6,828 nt of DNA from NCBI GenBank assembly GCA_002772495.1, contig PCSX01000015.1, forward strand, positions 1 through 6,828, given 5' to 3'. Each line of letters opens with the position of its first letter. Position 1 is the first letter of the stretch. Under the pieces are notes generated by a model. The model was not told the origin of the DNA and did no database searches. It worked only from the letters and a program-made list of their open reading frames with translations. Made by a program: the position numbers and the translations under genes. Shown here piece after piece: positions 1 to 4,111 of the stretch. The stretch is from Candidatus Vogelbacteria bacterium CG22_combo_CG10-13_8_21_14_all_37_9. GTDB taxonomy: Bacteria; Patescibacteriota; Minisyncoccia; Phycocordibacterales; XYD1-FULL-46-19.

Positions 1-1
1 A

Positions 2-136
2 GGGGACAAATCTTTCCTACTGATGAGTAGTAATTCACCAATGGCCATTGCTTTAAAAGGAAAAATGGTTAATGACGACTTCTTACTTACTATTGGTAAA
101 AAAGAAAAACGAGTGCAAATCTTAGGTCTTGAATGA
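2..136 (+). CDS. C-terminal fragment of an unrecognised protein
   Basis: An open frame enters from the left edge and stops at TGA 134-136, giving about 44 residues. It is the only one of the three plus frames that stays open here; the other two meet stops within the first 30 bases. The tail contains SSNSPMAIALKGK and ends TIGKKEKRVQILGLE. It alternates hydrophobic and charged residues like beta strands and shows no membrane segment. I do not recognise the family. An intrinsic terminator begins five bases after the stop, which supports this being the true end of a gene and of its transcript. Confidence 0.55.
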   Translation, partial: GDKSFLLMSSNSPMAIALKGKMVNDDFLLTIGKKEKRVQILGLE

Positions 137-140
137 AAAT

Positions 141-179
141 GGAGTAAGAGAGATTTTCTCACTTGCTCCTTATTTTTTA
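141..179 (+). terminator. Rho-independent terminator after the left-edge gene
   Basis: GGAGTAAG pairs with CTTGCTCC (one G-U pair). After a single A/A mismatch, GAGA pairs with TCTC around a TTT loop. The stem is followed directly by a T-rich run (TTATTTTTT). This is the classic intrinsic terminator form. It separates the left-edge gene from the P-loop/Nudix pair. Confidence 0.85.
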
Positions 180-198
180 TAAAAATAGTTAAACATTA

Positions 199-651
199 AT
201 GTCTGATCTATCAAATAATATCTACCAAGAAATCCTGGCAGAGAAAAATGTTCTCCTCGTTGGCCCAACCGACAGTGGGAAAACTTGGTATGTCAAAAAT
301 ATTTTAATCCCATTTTTGCAAGAGAAAAAAATAAAAGTTATTTACTGCTCTGATCCGGATTTTATACCGAAACAGATCAACGAAATAGATGTCTTGATTG
401 TCGACGAAATTGAAACTCTTCTTGATCAAGATTTTTTAGAAGCCGACTCATCAAATTCTAAACCTTATTATTCAAAAGAATATCTAAACAAAGTAAGGTC
501 TTGGCATGATAAGTTAAAAGAGATAATGATCCCTAGCGTTTTTATTTTAACTAGAAATAGCCATGGAGAAATAAAAAATATTATCGACAATCATAGTGAG
601 ATGGATTGGGGAGTAAAAGTTGAATGTTTTATTTTTGAGAAAAAAGTCTAA
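199..651 (+). CDS. Small P-loop NTPase of unknown function
   Basis: The protein has 150 residues. A Walker A motif GPTDSGKT lies at residues 22-29 after a hydrophobic strand (NVLLVG). A Walker B motif VLIVDE lies at residues 65-70. A further hydrophobic strand ending in polar residues (SVFILTRNS, about 113-121) sits where sensor 1 is found in AAA-like ATPases. This is a minimal nucleotide-binding core: there is no room for a lid domain, and no signal peptide or membrane segment is seen. It should bind and probably hydrolyse ATP or GTP in the cytosol; the substrate or partner cannot be read from the sequence. The Nudix gene starts 8 bases after its stop, so the two are probably co-transcribed. 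No Shine-Dalgarno sequence precedes the ATG. A TATAAA at 178-183 could be a weak -10 element. I do not recognise a named family. A nucleotide kinase is possible, but no lid or substrate motif supports it. Confidence 0.8.
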   Translation: MSDLSNNIYQEILAEKNVLLVGPTDSGKTWYVKNILIPFLQEKKIKVIYCSDPDFIPKQINEIDVLIVDEIETLLDQDFLEADSSNSKPYYSKEYLNKVRSWHDKLKEIMIPSVFILTRNSHGEIKNIIDNHSEMDWGVKVECFIFEKKV

Positions 652-659
652 AAACTGAT

Positions 660-1157
660 ATGAACATCACTGAAAAATATCACGGAGTCAGCGGAGTCGA
701 TTATATTTTTGAATATAGCGATGCGGATTCTTTTGACCACCTAGATCCAAGTCAATGTCGGCAAGTTTATGCTGTTTGTTTTTTGGGCGAACAAATAATA
801 GTTGTTTATAATGAAGAAAAAGGCACTTGGGGCTTAGTGGGAGGAACAGTTGAACGAGGAGAAACTCCAGAACAAACTCTTAAACGCGAGATTCAAGAAG
901 AATCAAATATGGAAGTTTTAAATTTTTTGCCAATTGGGATTCAAAAAGTTATTGATACTCGCGATAACAGTTTCTTTTATCAATTACGTTATGTTTGCAC
1001 TACTCGGCCTTATGGACCTTTTATTTCTGATCCTGATGGAAATATTACTGAAATTAAATTGATCGACCCCTTAAAATATAAAGACTACTTCAATTGGAAT
1101 AAAATTGGGGAACAAATTATTAGCCGAGCGATAGAGTTAAAACCTAAATTAAATTAA
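660..1157 (+). CDS. Nudix hydrolase
   Basis: The protein has 165 residues. The Nudix box runs from G62 (GGTVERGE, then seven residues) to R76-E77-I78-Q79-E80-E81, which matches G-x5-E-x7-R-E-U-x-E-E. The glutamates that bind Mg2+ (E77, E80, E81) are present. The usual glycine of the final E-E-x-G-U is N83. Strands before the box (VYAVCFLGEQIIVVYNEEKGTWGLVGG) fit the Nudix fold, including the W-G-L-V-G-G entry seen in nucleotide-type enzymes. Family members cleave a nucleoside diphosphate linked to another moiety; the actual substrate is unknown. The first 35 residues precede the core and are unassigned. It is cytosolic, with no signal peptide. It lies 8 bases after the P-loop NTPase gene and probably shares its transcript. 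A perfect palindrome follows the stop. Confidence 0.9.
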   Translation: MNITEKYHGVSGVDYIFEYSDADSFDHLDPSQCRQVYAVCFLGEQIIVVYNEEKGTWGLVGGTVERGETPEQTLKREIQEESNMEVLNFLPIGIQKVIDTRDNSFFYQLRYVCTTRPYGPFISDPDGNITEIKLIDPLKYKDYFNWNKIGEQIISRAIELKPKLN

Positions 1158-1167
1158 AAATCTGTCT

Positions 1168-1203
1168 CCATATGTCTGACTTATGTATAAGTCAGACATA
1201 TGG
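1168..1203. repeat. Perfect 17-bp intergenic palindrome with GTCTGAC
   Basis: CCATATGTCTGACTTAT is followed by GT and then its exact reverse complement. It begins 10 bases after the Nudix stop. Neither side carries a proper T run directly after the stem (plus side AAAAAATTG, minus side AGACAGATTTTT), so it is not a standard intrinsic terminator. It could still fold as a 3' end hairpin. Its arms contain GTCTGAC/GTCAGAC, the same heptamer found at the centre of the palindrome at 2896-2936. A REP-like mobile or structural element is one possible reading. Confidence 0.8.
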
Positions 1204-1218
1204 AAAAAATTGAACAAG

Positions 1219-1261
1219 AAAAAATACCTAGTCCGGTCAAACCAGACGAGGCATTACTAGG
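1219..1261 (-). terminator. Intrinsic terminator of the ATP-grasp gene
   Basis: Read on the minus strand, CCTAGT (1261-1256) pairs with ACTAGG (1232-1227). An inner stem CTGGT/ACCGG with a TTG loop stacks on the 3' side, leaving a bulge of about ten bases on the 5' side. The stem is followed at once by TATTTTTT. It lies 21 bases beyond the stop that closes the frame-restored ATP-grasp gene (1283), which supports that stop as the gene's original end. Confidence 0.65.
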
Positions 1262-1282
1262 CATTAAATGATAAACAAGTAG

Positions 1283-1453
1283 CTATCCTTCGAGACTTTT
1301 GAGAACTTTCAGATACAAATCCTCGACAATCTGTTGTTGGGCTCGGCCGGTTTTAGCGTAGTGATCTAAACCCGGGGCTGAATTGATTTCCAAGACCCAA
1401 TAACGATCCGCTGGCTGACTAATATCGCCAGCAACGATCAAATCAACACCACA
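1283..1453 (-). pseudogene. Out-of-frame C-terminal part of the ATP-grasp ligase
   Basis: These 56 codons plus stop continue the ATP-grasp protein in another frame. Translation from TGT at 1453-1451 gives CGVDLIVAGD, then RYWVLEINSAPGLDHY, and ends VLKSLEG with TAG at 1285-1283. It carries the essential E-I-N metal-binding motif (residues 300-302 of the rebuilt 334-residue protein) and the G-V-D strand typical of cyanophycin-synthetase/GshF-type ATP-grasp domains. The upstream frame leaves the family pattern at codon CTC, where CTCTCTGT stands in place of an expected CTCTGT. A two-base gain in a CT repeat (AG repeat 1453-1459 on the plus strand) explains this. The segment has no stop and keeps its motifs, so the shift is recent, a sequencing or assembly error, or (less likely) recoded by a -1 slip. 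Confidence 0.85.
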
Positions 1454-2289
1454 GAGAGACGCAGACCCATATCTTTGGTCAATTGGATCGCAATTTTTGC
1501 GAAATCAGGATGAACTTGGTCACTAACATCAATGGAGTCACCGCCAGTCGAGAGATTGGCATTGTCTAAGAGAAAGATTCTCTCATCATGCTTAGGCACC
1601 GATTGAAAACTTAGTCCTAAGTGTTTTAACTTCAAGTCCATTCTTGGATCAGTCAACTTAATCCTAGTGTCCCGACTAGAAACCTTAAAATCGTGTTGTT
1701 TTTTCTTGAGTAAAGCCAAAATTGTCGAGCGACCATTACCGACGACACTCAAAGGAATCCTCTCGTATGCCGAAATAATCTGATCATCAAGAACGACAAT
1801 CCGATAATCTCGACCTCTGACCGGACGCTGAACCAAAGCGACTCGATCGCGTCTGAAAATTTGACGCAAGATCTGATAGAACTCAACTCGATTGTGAATC
1901 AAAGTGACACCAACTCCCTGACTACTACTATTTGGTTTGACAATTACCGGCCAACCCAATTTTTGGGCATAACGATAGGCCATATCGATATTCCGTTTGG
2001 AACCAATCGCTCTACACCAATCATCGGAATAAAATGCTTCACCAGTCACAACTGGATAGCCTTCTTTCTTGATAAAGAAAGACGAAAAGTCTTTATCACG
2101 AGCAATCTCGGAAGCGCCCATCGGATTGAGATCAAGAGTCGAATACTTGAAGTAACATTTTCGACCATTCTTGAAAGCAATTTGCCCAACAATTTGCCAA
2201 TTTGGCTCCATGGTCACCACCGCCCCAATTCGAGGGGCGATTTTCCGTAAAACGGTCCCAAGAATGGGGGTGGGGTGTTTCTTTTTCAT
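1438..2289 (-). CDS. ATP-grasp ligase (cyanophycin synthetase/GshF-like), frameshifted
   Basis: The frame as it stands encodes 283 residues, of which the first 278 are family-like and the last five (SVVLI) are frameshift artefact. ATP-grasp features in order: A-S-E-I-A-R-D-K at 59-66, the ATP-binding lysine K118 in VIVKP, the glycine-rich loop NSSSQGVGV (120-128), VQRPVRGRDYRIVVL with the usual acidic/basic pair, VVGNGRSTI (matching the V-G-D-G-x-x-T-I segment of cyanophycin synthetase), and STGGDSIDVSD near 248-258. Such enzymes form a carboxylate-amine (peptide-like) bond using ATP; the substrate here is unknown. The C-terminal catalytic E-x-N lies beyond the frameshift, so the protein as written should be inactive. 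The start ATG at 2289 has a Shine-Dalgarno AAAGGA (2302-2297, minus strand) seven bases upstream and a strong promoter, so the gene looks built for expression. It stands alone, opposite in strand to both neighbours. The frame-restored gene is 1283-2289, 334 residues. Confidence 0.9.
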   Translation of the reverse strand: MKKKHPTPILGTVLRKIAPRIGAVVTMEPNWQIVGQIAFKNGRKCYFKYSTLDLNPMGASEIARDKDFSSFFIKKEGYPVVTGEAFYSDDWCRAIGSKRNIDMAYRYAQKLGWPVIVKPNSSSQGVGVTLIHNRVEFYQILRQIFRRDRVALVQRPVRGRDYRIVVLDDQIISAYERIPLSVVGNGRSTILALLKKKQHDFKVSSRDTRIKLTDPRMDLKLKHLGLSFQSVPKHDERIFLLDNANLSTGGDSIDVSDQVHPDFAKIAIQLTKDMGLRLSVVLI

Positions 2290-2332
2290 CGGTTTATCCT
2301 TTTTTTGAAACTAAAATGACAAAATACCTAGT

Positions 2333-2347
2333 GAGGTAACGTACCTC
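2333..2347 (-). promoter_or_regulatory. Leader hairpin of the ATP-grasp mRNA
   Basis: GAGGTA-CGT-TACCTC forms a perfect six-base stem with a three-base loop, starting four bases into the roughly 62-base leader predicted from the promoter at 2358-2386. On the minus strand it is followed by ACTAGGTATTTT, the same string that ends the gene's terminator. It may protect the 5' end, act as an operator, or be part of a weak attenuator; the sequence does not decide. Confidence 0.45.
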
Positions 2348-2357
2348 CTCTGGCGTG

Positions 2358-2386
2358 ATATTAGGACAATTAAACCACTTTGTCAA
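2358..2386 (-). promoter_or_regulatory. Sigma-70-type promoter of the ATP-grasp gene
   Basis: On the minus strand TTGACA (2386-2381) is followed after exactly 17 bases by TAATAT (2363-2358). This is a consensus -35 and a near-consensus -10. Transcription would begin near 2351, leaving a leader of about 62 bases with a Shine-Dalgarno sequence before the ATG at 2289. It faces away from the HIT promoter, so the 2290-2436 gap is a divergent control region. Confidence 0.85.
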
Positions 2387-2400
2387 AATTTTCGCAAGCA

Positions 2401-2429
2401 TCGAAAATTAGAAAATTATTTGTTATACT
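2401..2429 (+). promoter_or_regulatory. Promoter of the HIT gene, probably leaderless
   Basis: TATACT at 2424-2429 is preceded by TGT, forming an extended -10 (TG-N-TATACT). A weak -35 (TCGAAA, 2401-2406) lies 17 bases upstream. The HIT ATG at 2437 begins 8 bases after the -10, which is where transcription should start, so the mRNA would have no or almost no leader. No Shine-Dalgarno sequence is present. Confidence 0.7.
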
Positions 2430-2436
2430 AAAGTTA

Positions 2437-2892
2437 ATGAAAGACTGTATTTTTTGCCAAATTGTAAATGGGGAGGCACCAAGTTATCAAATCTGGTCCG
2501 ATGAAAAACATTTGGCTTTTTTATCTATTTTTCCTAACACCGAAGGCGTGACGGTGGTAATTCCTAAAGATCATCACTCTAGTTATGCTTTTGATTTACC
2601 CGATCAAGTTTTGGCTGATTTAATTTTAGCGACCAAAAAAGTAGCTAAACTTTTAGATTCAAAATTAACAGACGTGGGTCGGACCGCCATGGTTTTTGAA
2701 GGTTATGGTGTGGATCATGTTCACGCCAAATTATTTCCCATGCATGGCACCGCTGATATGGAGTCTTGGCGCCCAATTGAATCTGACCAGCCAAAATATT
2801 TTACTCAATACGAAGGCTATGTTTCTTCTCATGATTACGAACGAGCGGATGATAGCAAGCTAGACGAATTAGCTAAAAAACTCCGAAGTTAG
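2437..2892 (+). CDS. HIT-family nucleotide-binding protein
   Basis: The protein has 151 residues. The N-terminus MKDCIFCQIVNGEAPS is the typical HIT start with a C4-x-x-C7 zinc pair. PNTEGVTVVIPKDHH (33-47) is the conserved middle segment, with V38 where a histidine is common. The catalytic stretch is GVDHVHAKLFPMHG (91-104): H94-x-H96 are present, but the third position of the H-x-H-x-H triad is K98. HIT enzymes hydrolyse or transfer nucleotides on substrates such as Ap4A or AMP-lysine through the middle histidine, kept here as H96; the true substrate is unknown. An upstream TTG at 2380 would add 19 residues but would place the start ahead of the promoter and the conserved N-terminus, so ATG 2437 is chosen. 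The last 45 residues (after H103) are a less conserved tail rich in charged residues. A perfect palindrome starts four bases after the stop. Confidence 0.9.
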   Translation: MKDCIFCQIVNGEAPSYQIWSDEKHLAFLSIFPNTEGVTVVIPKDHHSSYAFDLPDQVLADLILATKKVAKLLDSKLTDVGRTAMVFEGYGVDHVHAKLFPMHGTADMESWRPIESDQPKYFTQYEGYVSSHDYERADDSKLDELAKKLRS

Positions 2893-2895
2893 GCG

Positions 2896-2936
2896 ACCCC
2901 CAGCTTAGTAGGGTCTGACCCTACTAAGCTGGGGGT
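2896..2936. repeat. Perfect 19-bp intergenic palindrome centred on GGGTCTGACCC
   Basis: Two arms of 19 bases (2896-2914 and 2918-2936) are exact reverse complements around CTG. The arms hold ACCCCCAGC, TTAGTA and GGGT. The element begins four bases after the HIT stop. No T run follows on either strand, so it is not a canonical terminator, though so stable a hairpin may stop transcription or protect the HIT mRNA. The centre contains GTCTGAC, shared with the palindrome at 1168-1203. It is richer in GC than its surroundings. Confidence 0.85.
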
Positions 2937-2949
2937 TGATAACACTTAT

Positions 2950-3023
2950 CCCGGTAGTGAATTTTGATCTTGCTCGTAAAGCCTTAGTTTAAGAGGATAC
3001 CGCTGTCAAAATCTACTATCGGG
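2950..3023. repeat. Imperfect 18-bp inverted repeat upstream of the SOS promoter
   Basis: CCCGGTAGTGAATTTTGA (2950-2967) pairs with TCAAAATCTACTATCGGG (3006-3023): 15 Watson-Crick pairs, two G-U pairs and one mismatch. The enclosed 38 bases include a small CTTA/TAAG hairpin near 2983-2993. The G-U pairs suggest an RNA structure or a decayed palindrome. No open frame runs through it. It may be a small structured RNA, the remains of a mobile element, or chance; its function is unknown. Confidence 0.5.
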
Positions 3024-3032
3024 TTATCCACA
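3024..3032 (+). promoter_or_regulatory. Perfect DnaA-box sequence TTATCCACA
   Basis: TTATCCACA matches the strongest form of the E. coli DnaA box exactly. It directly follows the inverted repeat ending at 3023 and lies 9 bases before the -35 of the SOS promoter. DnaA acts at such single boxes as a transcription regulator in other bacteria. I saw no second exact box nearby, so an origin is not supported, and one 9-mer can occur by chance. Confidence 0.4.
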
Positions 3033-3041
3033 GTTTTCTGA

Positions 3042-3070
3042 TTGACAGTGAACTCGGGTTCACCTATACT
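3042..3070 (+). promoter_or_regulatory. SOS promoter of the small gene-lexA operon
   Basis: TTGACA (3042-3047), 17 bases, TATACT (3065-3070): a perfect -35, ideal spacing and a strong -10. The ATG of the first gene lies at 3080, so transcription starting about seven bases after the -10 gives a leader of only zero to four bases. No Shine-Dalgarno sequence is present. The spacer holds a LexA box, so LexA bound there should block RNA polymerase. Confidence 0.9.
3048..3063. promoter_or_regulatory. LexA box (SOS operator)
   Basis: GTGAAC-TCGG-GTTCAC is a perfect inverted repeat with core GAAC-N4-GTTC. This is the known LexA (DinR) box core of Firmicutes and many other bacteria. It fills the spacer between the -35 and -10 of the promoter that transcribes lexA itself, as expected for negative autoregulation. 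I found no other GAAC-N4-GTTC site in the window. Confidence 0.85.
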
Positions 3071-3079
3071 AATTAGTAT

Positions 3080-3289
3080 ATGAGTCACCGCGATTTAATC
3101 AGAGAAATTTATAACGAAATCCAAGCTTTGAATCGAGAGATCGATATCAAGATTATTCGAGGCTATCCTTACAAACAAGAATCTAAACGTCATAAATTTC
3201 TAACTGTTCAACTAAATAGTCTAACTCGCCAAAAACAAAATACTTGGTACCAAAAAGCCTCCCAACTCGTCAGTACTTTTATTTTCTAA
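3080..3289 (+). CDS. Small LexA-controlled protein of unknown function, 69 aa
   Basis: This is the first gene after the SOS promoter, with lexA beginning 10 bases after its stop. The 69 residues are highly charged and probably helical: RDLIREIYNEIQALNREIDIKII has heptad-like spacing of I/L, then a basic turn RGYPYKQESKRHK, then a second helix FLTVQLNSLTRQKQ. The C-terminus ASQLVSTFIF is hydrophobic but too short for a clear membrane span. No cysteine, catalytic motif or signal peptide is seen. From memory, comparable small proteins with an L-N-x-x-I-D-x-K-I-I-x-G-x-x-Y-x-x-E-x-x-R-H-K pattern occur in Patescibacteria; this needs a search. The position suggests an SOS-induced effector or a LexA partner, by analogy with small cell-division inhibitors next to lexA in Firmicutes, but no similarity to those is visible. 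Confidence 0.75.
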   Translation: MSHRDLIREIYNEIQALNREIDIKIIRGYPYKQESKRHKFLTVQLNSLTRQKQNTWYQKASQLVSTFIF

Positions 3290-3299
3290 ATTTTAAATA

Positions 3300-3863
3300 A
3301 TGGATAATTACCAAAATAAAATAATTAATTTTTACCAACGTGAACGTCGGATGCCCGGTTATAAGGAAATTATGACTTTGACCGGTTTCAAATCTAAAAA
3401 TGCGGTTTATAAATTAATTAATAAAATGGTCGAGGCGGGTTTGGTCACTAAGGACTCTCAAGGCCGTCTTAGTCCCAACAAAAGCGTTACCGAAGTACCT
3501 TTACTCGGCTTAGTCGAAGCTGGTTTTCCAACGATGGTGGAGGAGGACCTCTCTAACACGATTAGTTTTGATGATTATTTAATTGATCGTAAAAAAGACA
3601 CTTATGTTTTAGAAGTAAAAGGGGATTCAATGATTGAAGAGGGAATTTGTGAAGGGGATTTAGTTGTCGTAGAAAAAACCAAAAATCCTAAAATTGGCGA
3701 CATTGTCATCGCCGAAGTTGATGGTGGCTGGACCATGAAATTTTTACGCGAAAAAAATGGTCAAAAATATCTCGAACCGGCCAATAAAAATTATCCTCCT
3801 ATTTATCCTCAATTCGAATTAGAAATCACCGCCGTGGTCAAAGGAGTAATCCGGAAGTATTAA
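3300..3863 (+). CDS. lexA: LexA repressor, self-cleaving (peptidase S24)
   Basis: The protein has 187 residues, slightly short of the usual 200-210. Residues 1-60 form the winged-helix DNA-binding domain (RRMPGYKEIMTLTGFKSKNAVYKLINKMVEAGLV matches the LexA 'P-x-x-x-E-I' and recognition-helix layout). The cleavage site is A74-G75 in LVEAGFP. The catalytic dyad is S110 (VKGDSM) and K147 (WTMKFLR). All parts needed for RecA-stimulated self-cleavage are therefore present. LexA represses DNA-damage genes by binding GAAC-N4-GTTC-type boxes here; one such box lies in the promoter of its own operon (3048-3063). It is the second gene, 10 bases after the 69-residue gene, without a Shine-Dalgarno sequence, so translation may rely on coupling. 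Confidence 0.96.
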   Translation: MDNYQNKIINFYQRERRMPGYKEIMTLTGFKSKNAVYKLINKMVEAGLVTKDSQGRLSPNKSVTEVPLLGLVEAGFPTMVEEDLSNTISFDDYLIDRKKDTYVLEVKGDSMIEEGICEGDLVVVEKTKNPKIGDIVIAEVDGGWTMKFLREKNGQKYLEPANKNYPPIYPQFELEITAVVKGVIRKY

Positions 3864-3872
3864 TTTATAATT

Positions 3873-3918
3873 AAAAAAAATTGGGTAAGTCGTTTGTTTC
3901 TAAAAACGACTTACCCAA
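3873..3918 (-). terminator. Intrinsic terminator read on the minus strand
   Basis: TTGGGTAAGTCGTTT (3881-3895) and AAACGACTTACCCAA (3904-3918) form a perfect 15-base stem with an eight-base loop. On the minus strand the stem is followed directly by eight T (complement of A 3873-3880), the classic terminator form. It therefore serves a minus-strand transcript coming from the glycine-rich remnant. On the plus strand the same hairpin could also mark the lexA 3' end, but without a T run. Confidence 0.75.
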
Positions 3919-3955
3919 CACAAGTTGGCGTTCAAAATCACTCAAATAGCAAACA

Positions 3956-4059
3956 TTACTTGCCACGAGTACCAGTGCCGCCGCCGGAACTTCCTCCTCC
4001 TCCGCCCGAGACTGTCCACCGGAGCCAGCATTACCGCTTCCATGACCACCAGATTTGTC
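3956..4059 (-). pseudogene. Remnant of a glycine-rich C-terminal tail
   Basis: On the minus strand, 4059 to about 4001 reads DKSGGHGSGNAGSGGQSR. After a one-base shift at CGGGC, a second frame reads GGGGSSGGGTGTRGK and stops at TAA 3958-3956. One extra G in that G run would join both glycine-rich parts into a single tail. Upstream, the first frame hits TGA just before the D. A terminator on the same strand follows 37 bases later. Together this suggests the 3' end of a minus-strand gene whose body is gone and whose frame is broken. The plus strand reads as a proline-rich run, which I take as its shadow. The segment is GC-rich between AT-rich flanks. The original protein is unknown. Confidence 0.45.
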
Positions 4060-4099
4060 AACTGTTCAGTTGTATCTTTTATCGTTAAGATAAAAGATA
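4059..4099. repeat. Two adjacent perfect inverted repeats before the S9 peptidase gene
   Basis: CAACTG-TT-CAGTTG (4059-4072) abuts TATCTTTTATC-GTTAA-GATAAAAGATA (4073-4099), an 11-base perfect repeat. They end 12 bases before the peptidase start codon and overlap its likely promoter region. They could be regulator-binding sites, or a weak AT-rich hairpin. No T run follows on the plus strand. Confidence 0.5.
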
Positions 4100-4111
4100 T
4101 ATTGATATAAT
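4098..4111 (+). promoter_or_regulatory. Likely -10 region of the S9 peptidase gene
   Basis: TATATT (4098-4103) ends 8 bases before the ATG, the distance that gives a leaderless mRNA. TGATATAAT (4103-4111) is a perfect extended -10, but it touches the ATG, so a transcript from it would begin after the start codon. I favour the first for this gene. No convincing -35 is visible. Confidence 0.4.

Noticed and set aside
1199..1270. A 23-codon frame (MEKIEQEKIPSP...) starting in the palindrome
   Set aside because: It runs through the minus-strand terminator, has no ribosome-binding site and is too short to support as a gene.
1861..2250. A 129-codon open frame on the plus strand
   Set aside because: It lies wholly opposite the ATP-grasp gene, whose motifs are clear, and its own translation shows no family features.
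2380..2436. Longer start (TTG) for the HIT protein
   Set aside because: The added 19 residues precede the conserved MKDCIFC start and would span the promoter.
3024..3032. A replication origin suggested by the DnaA box
   Set aside because: Only one exact box is seen, with no dnaA or dnaN gene, no box cluster and no clear unwinding element.
4106..4111. TATAAT as the -10 of the S9 peptidase gene
   Set aside because: It touches the ATG, so the mRNA would start inside the gene, while the conserved N-terminus shows that ATG 4112 is the real start.
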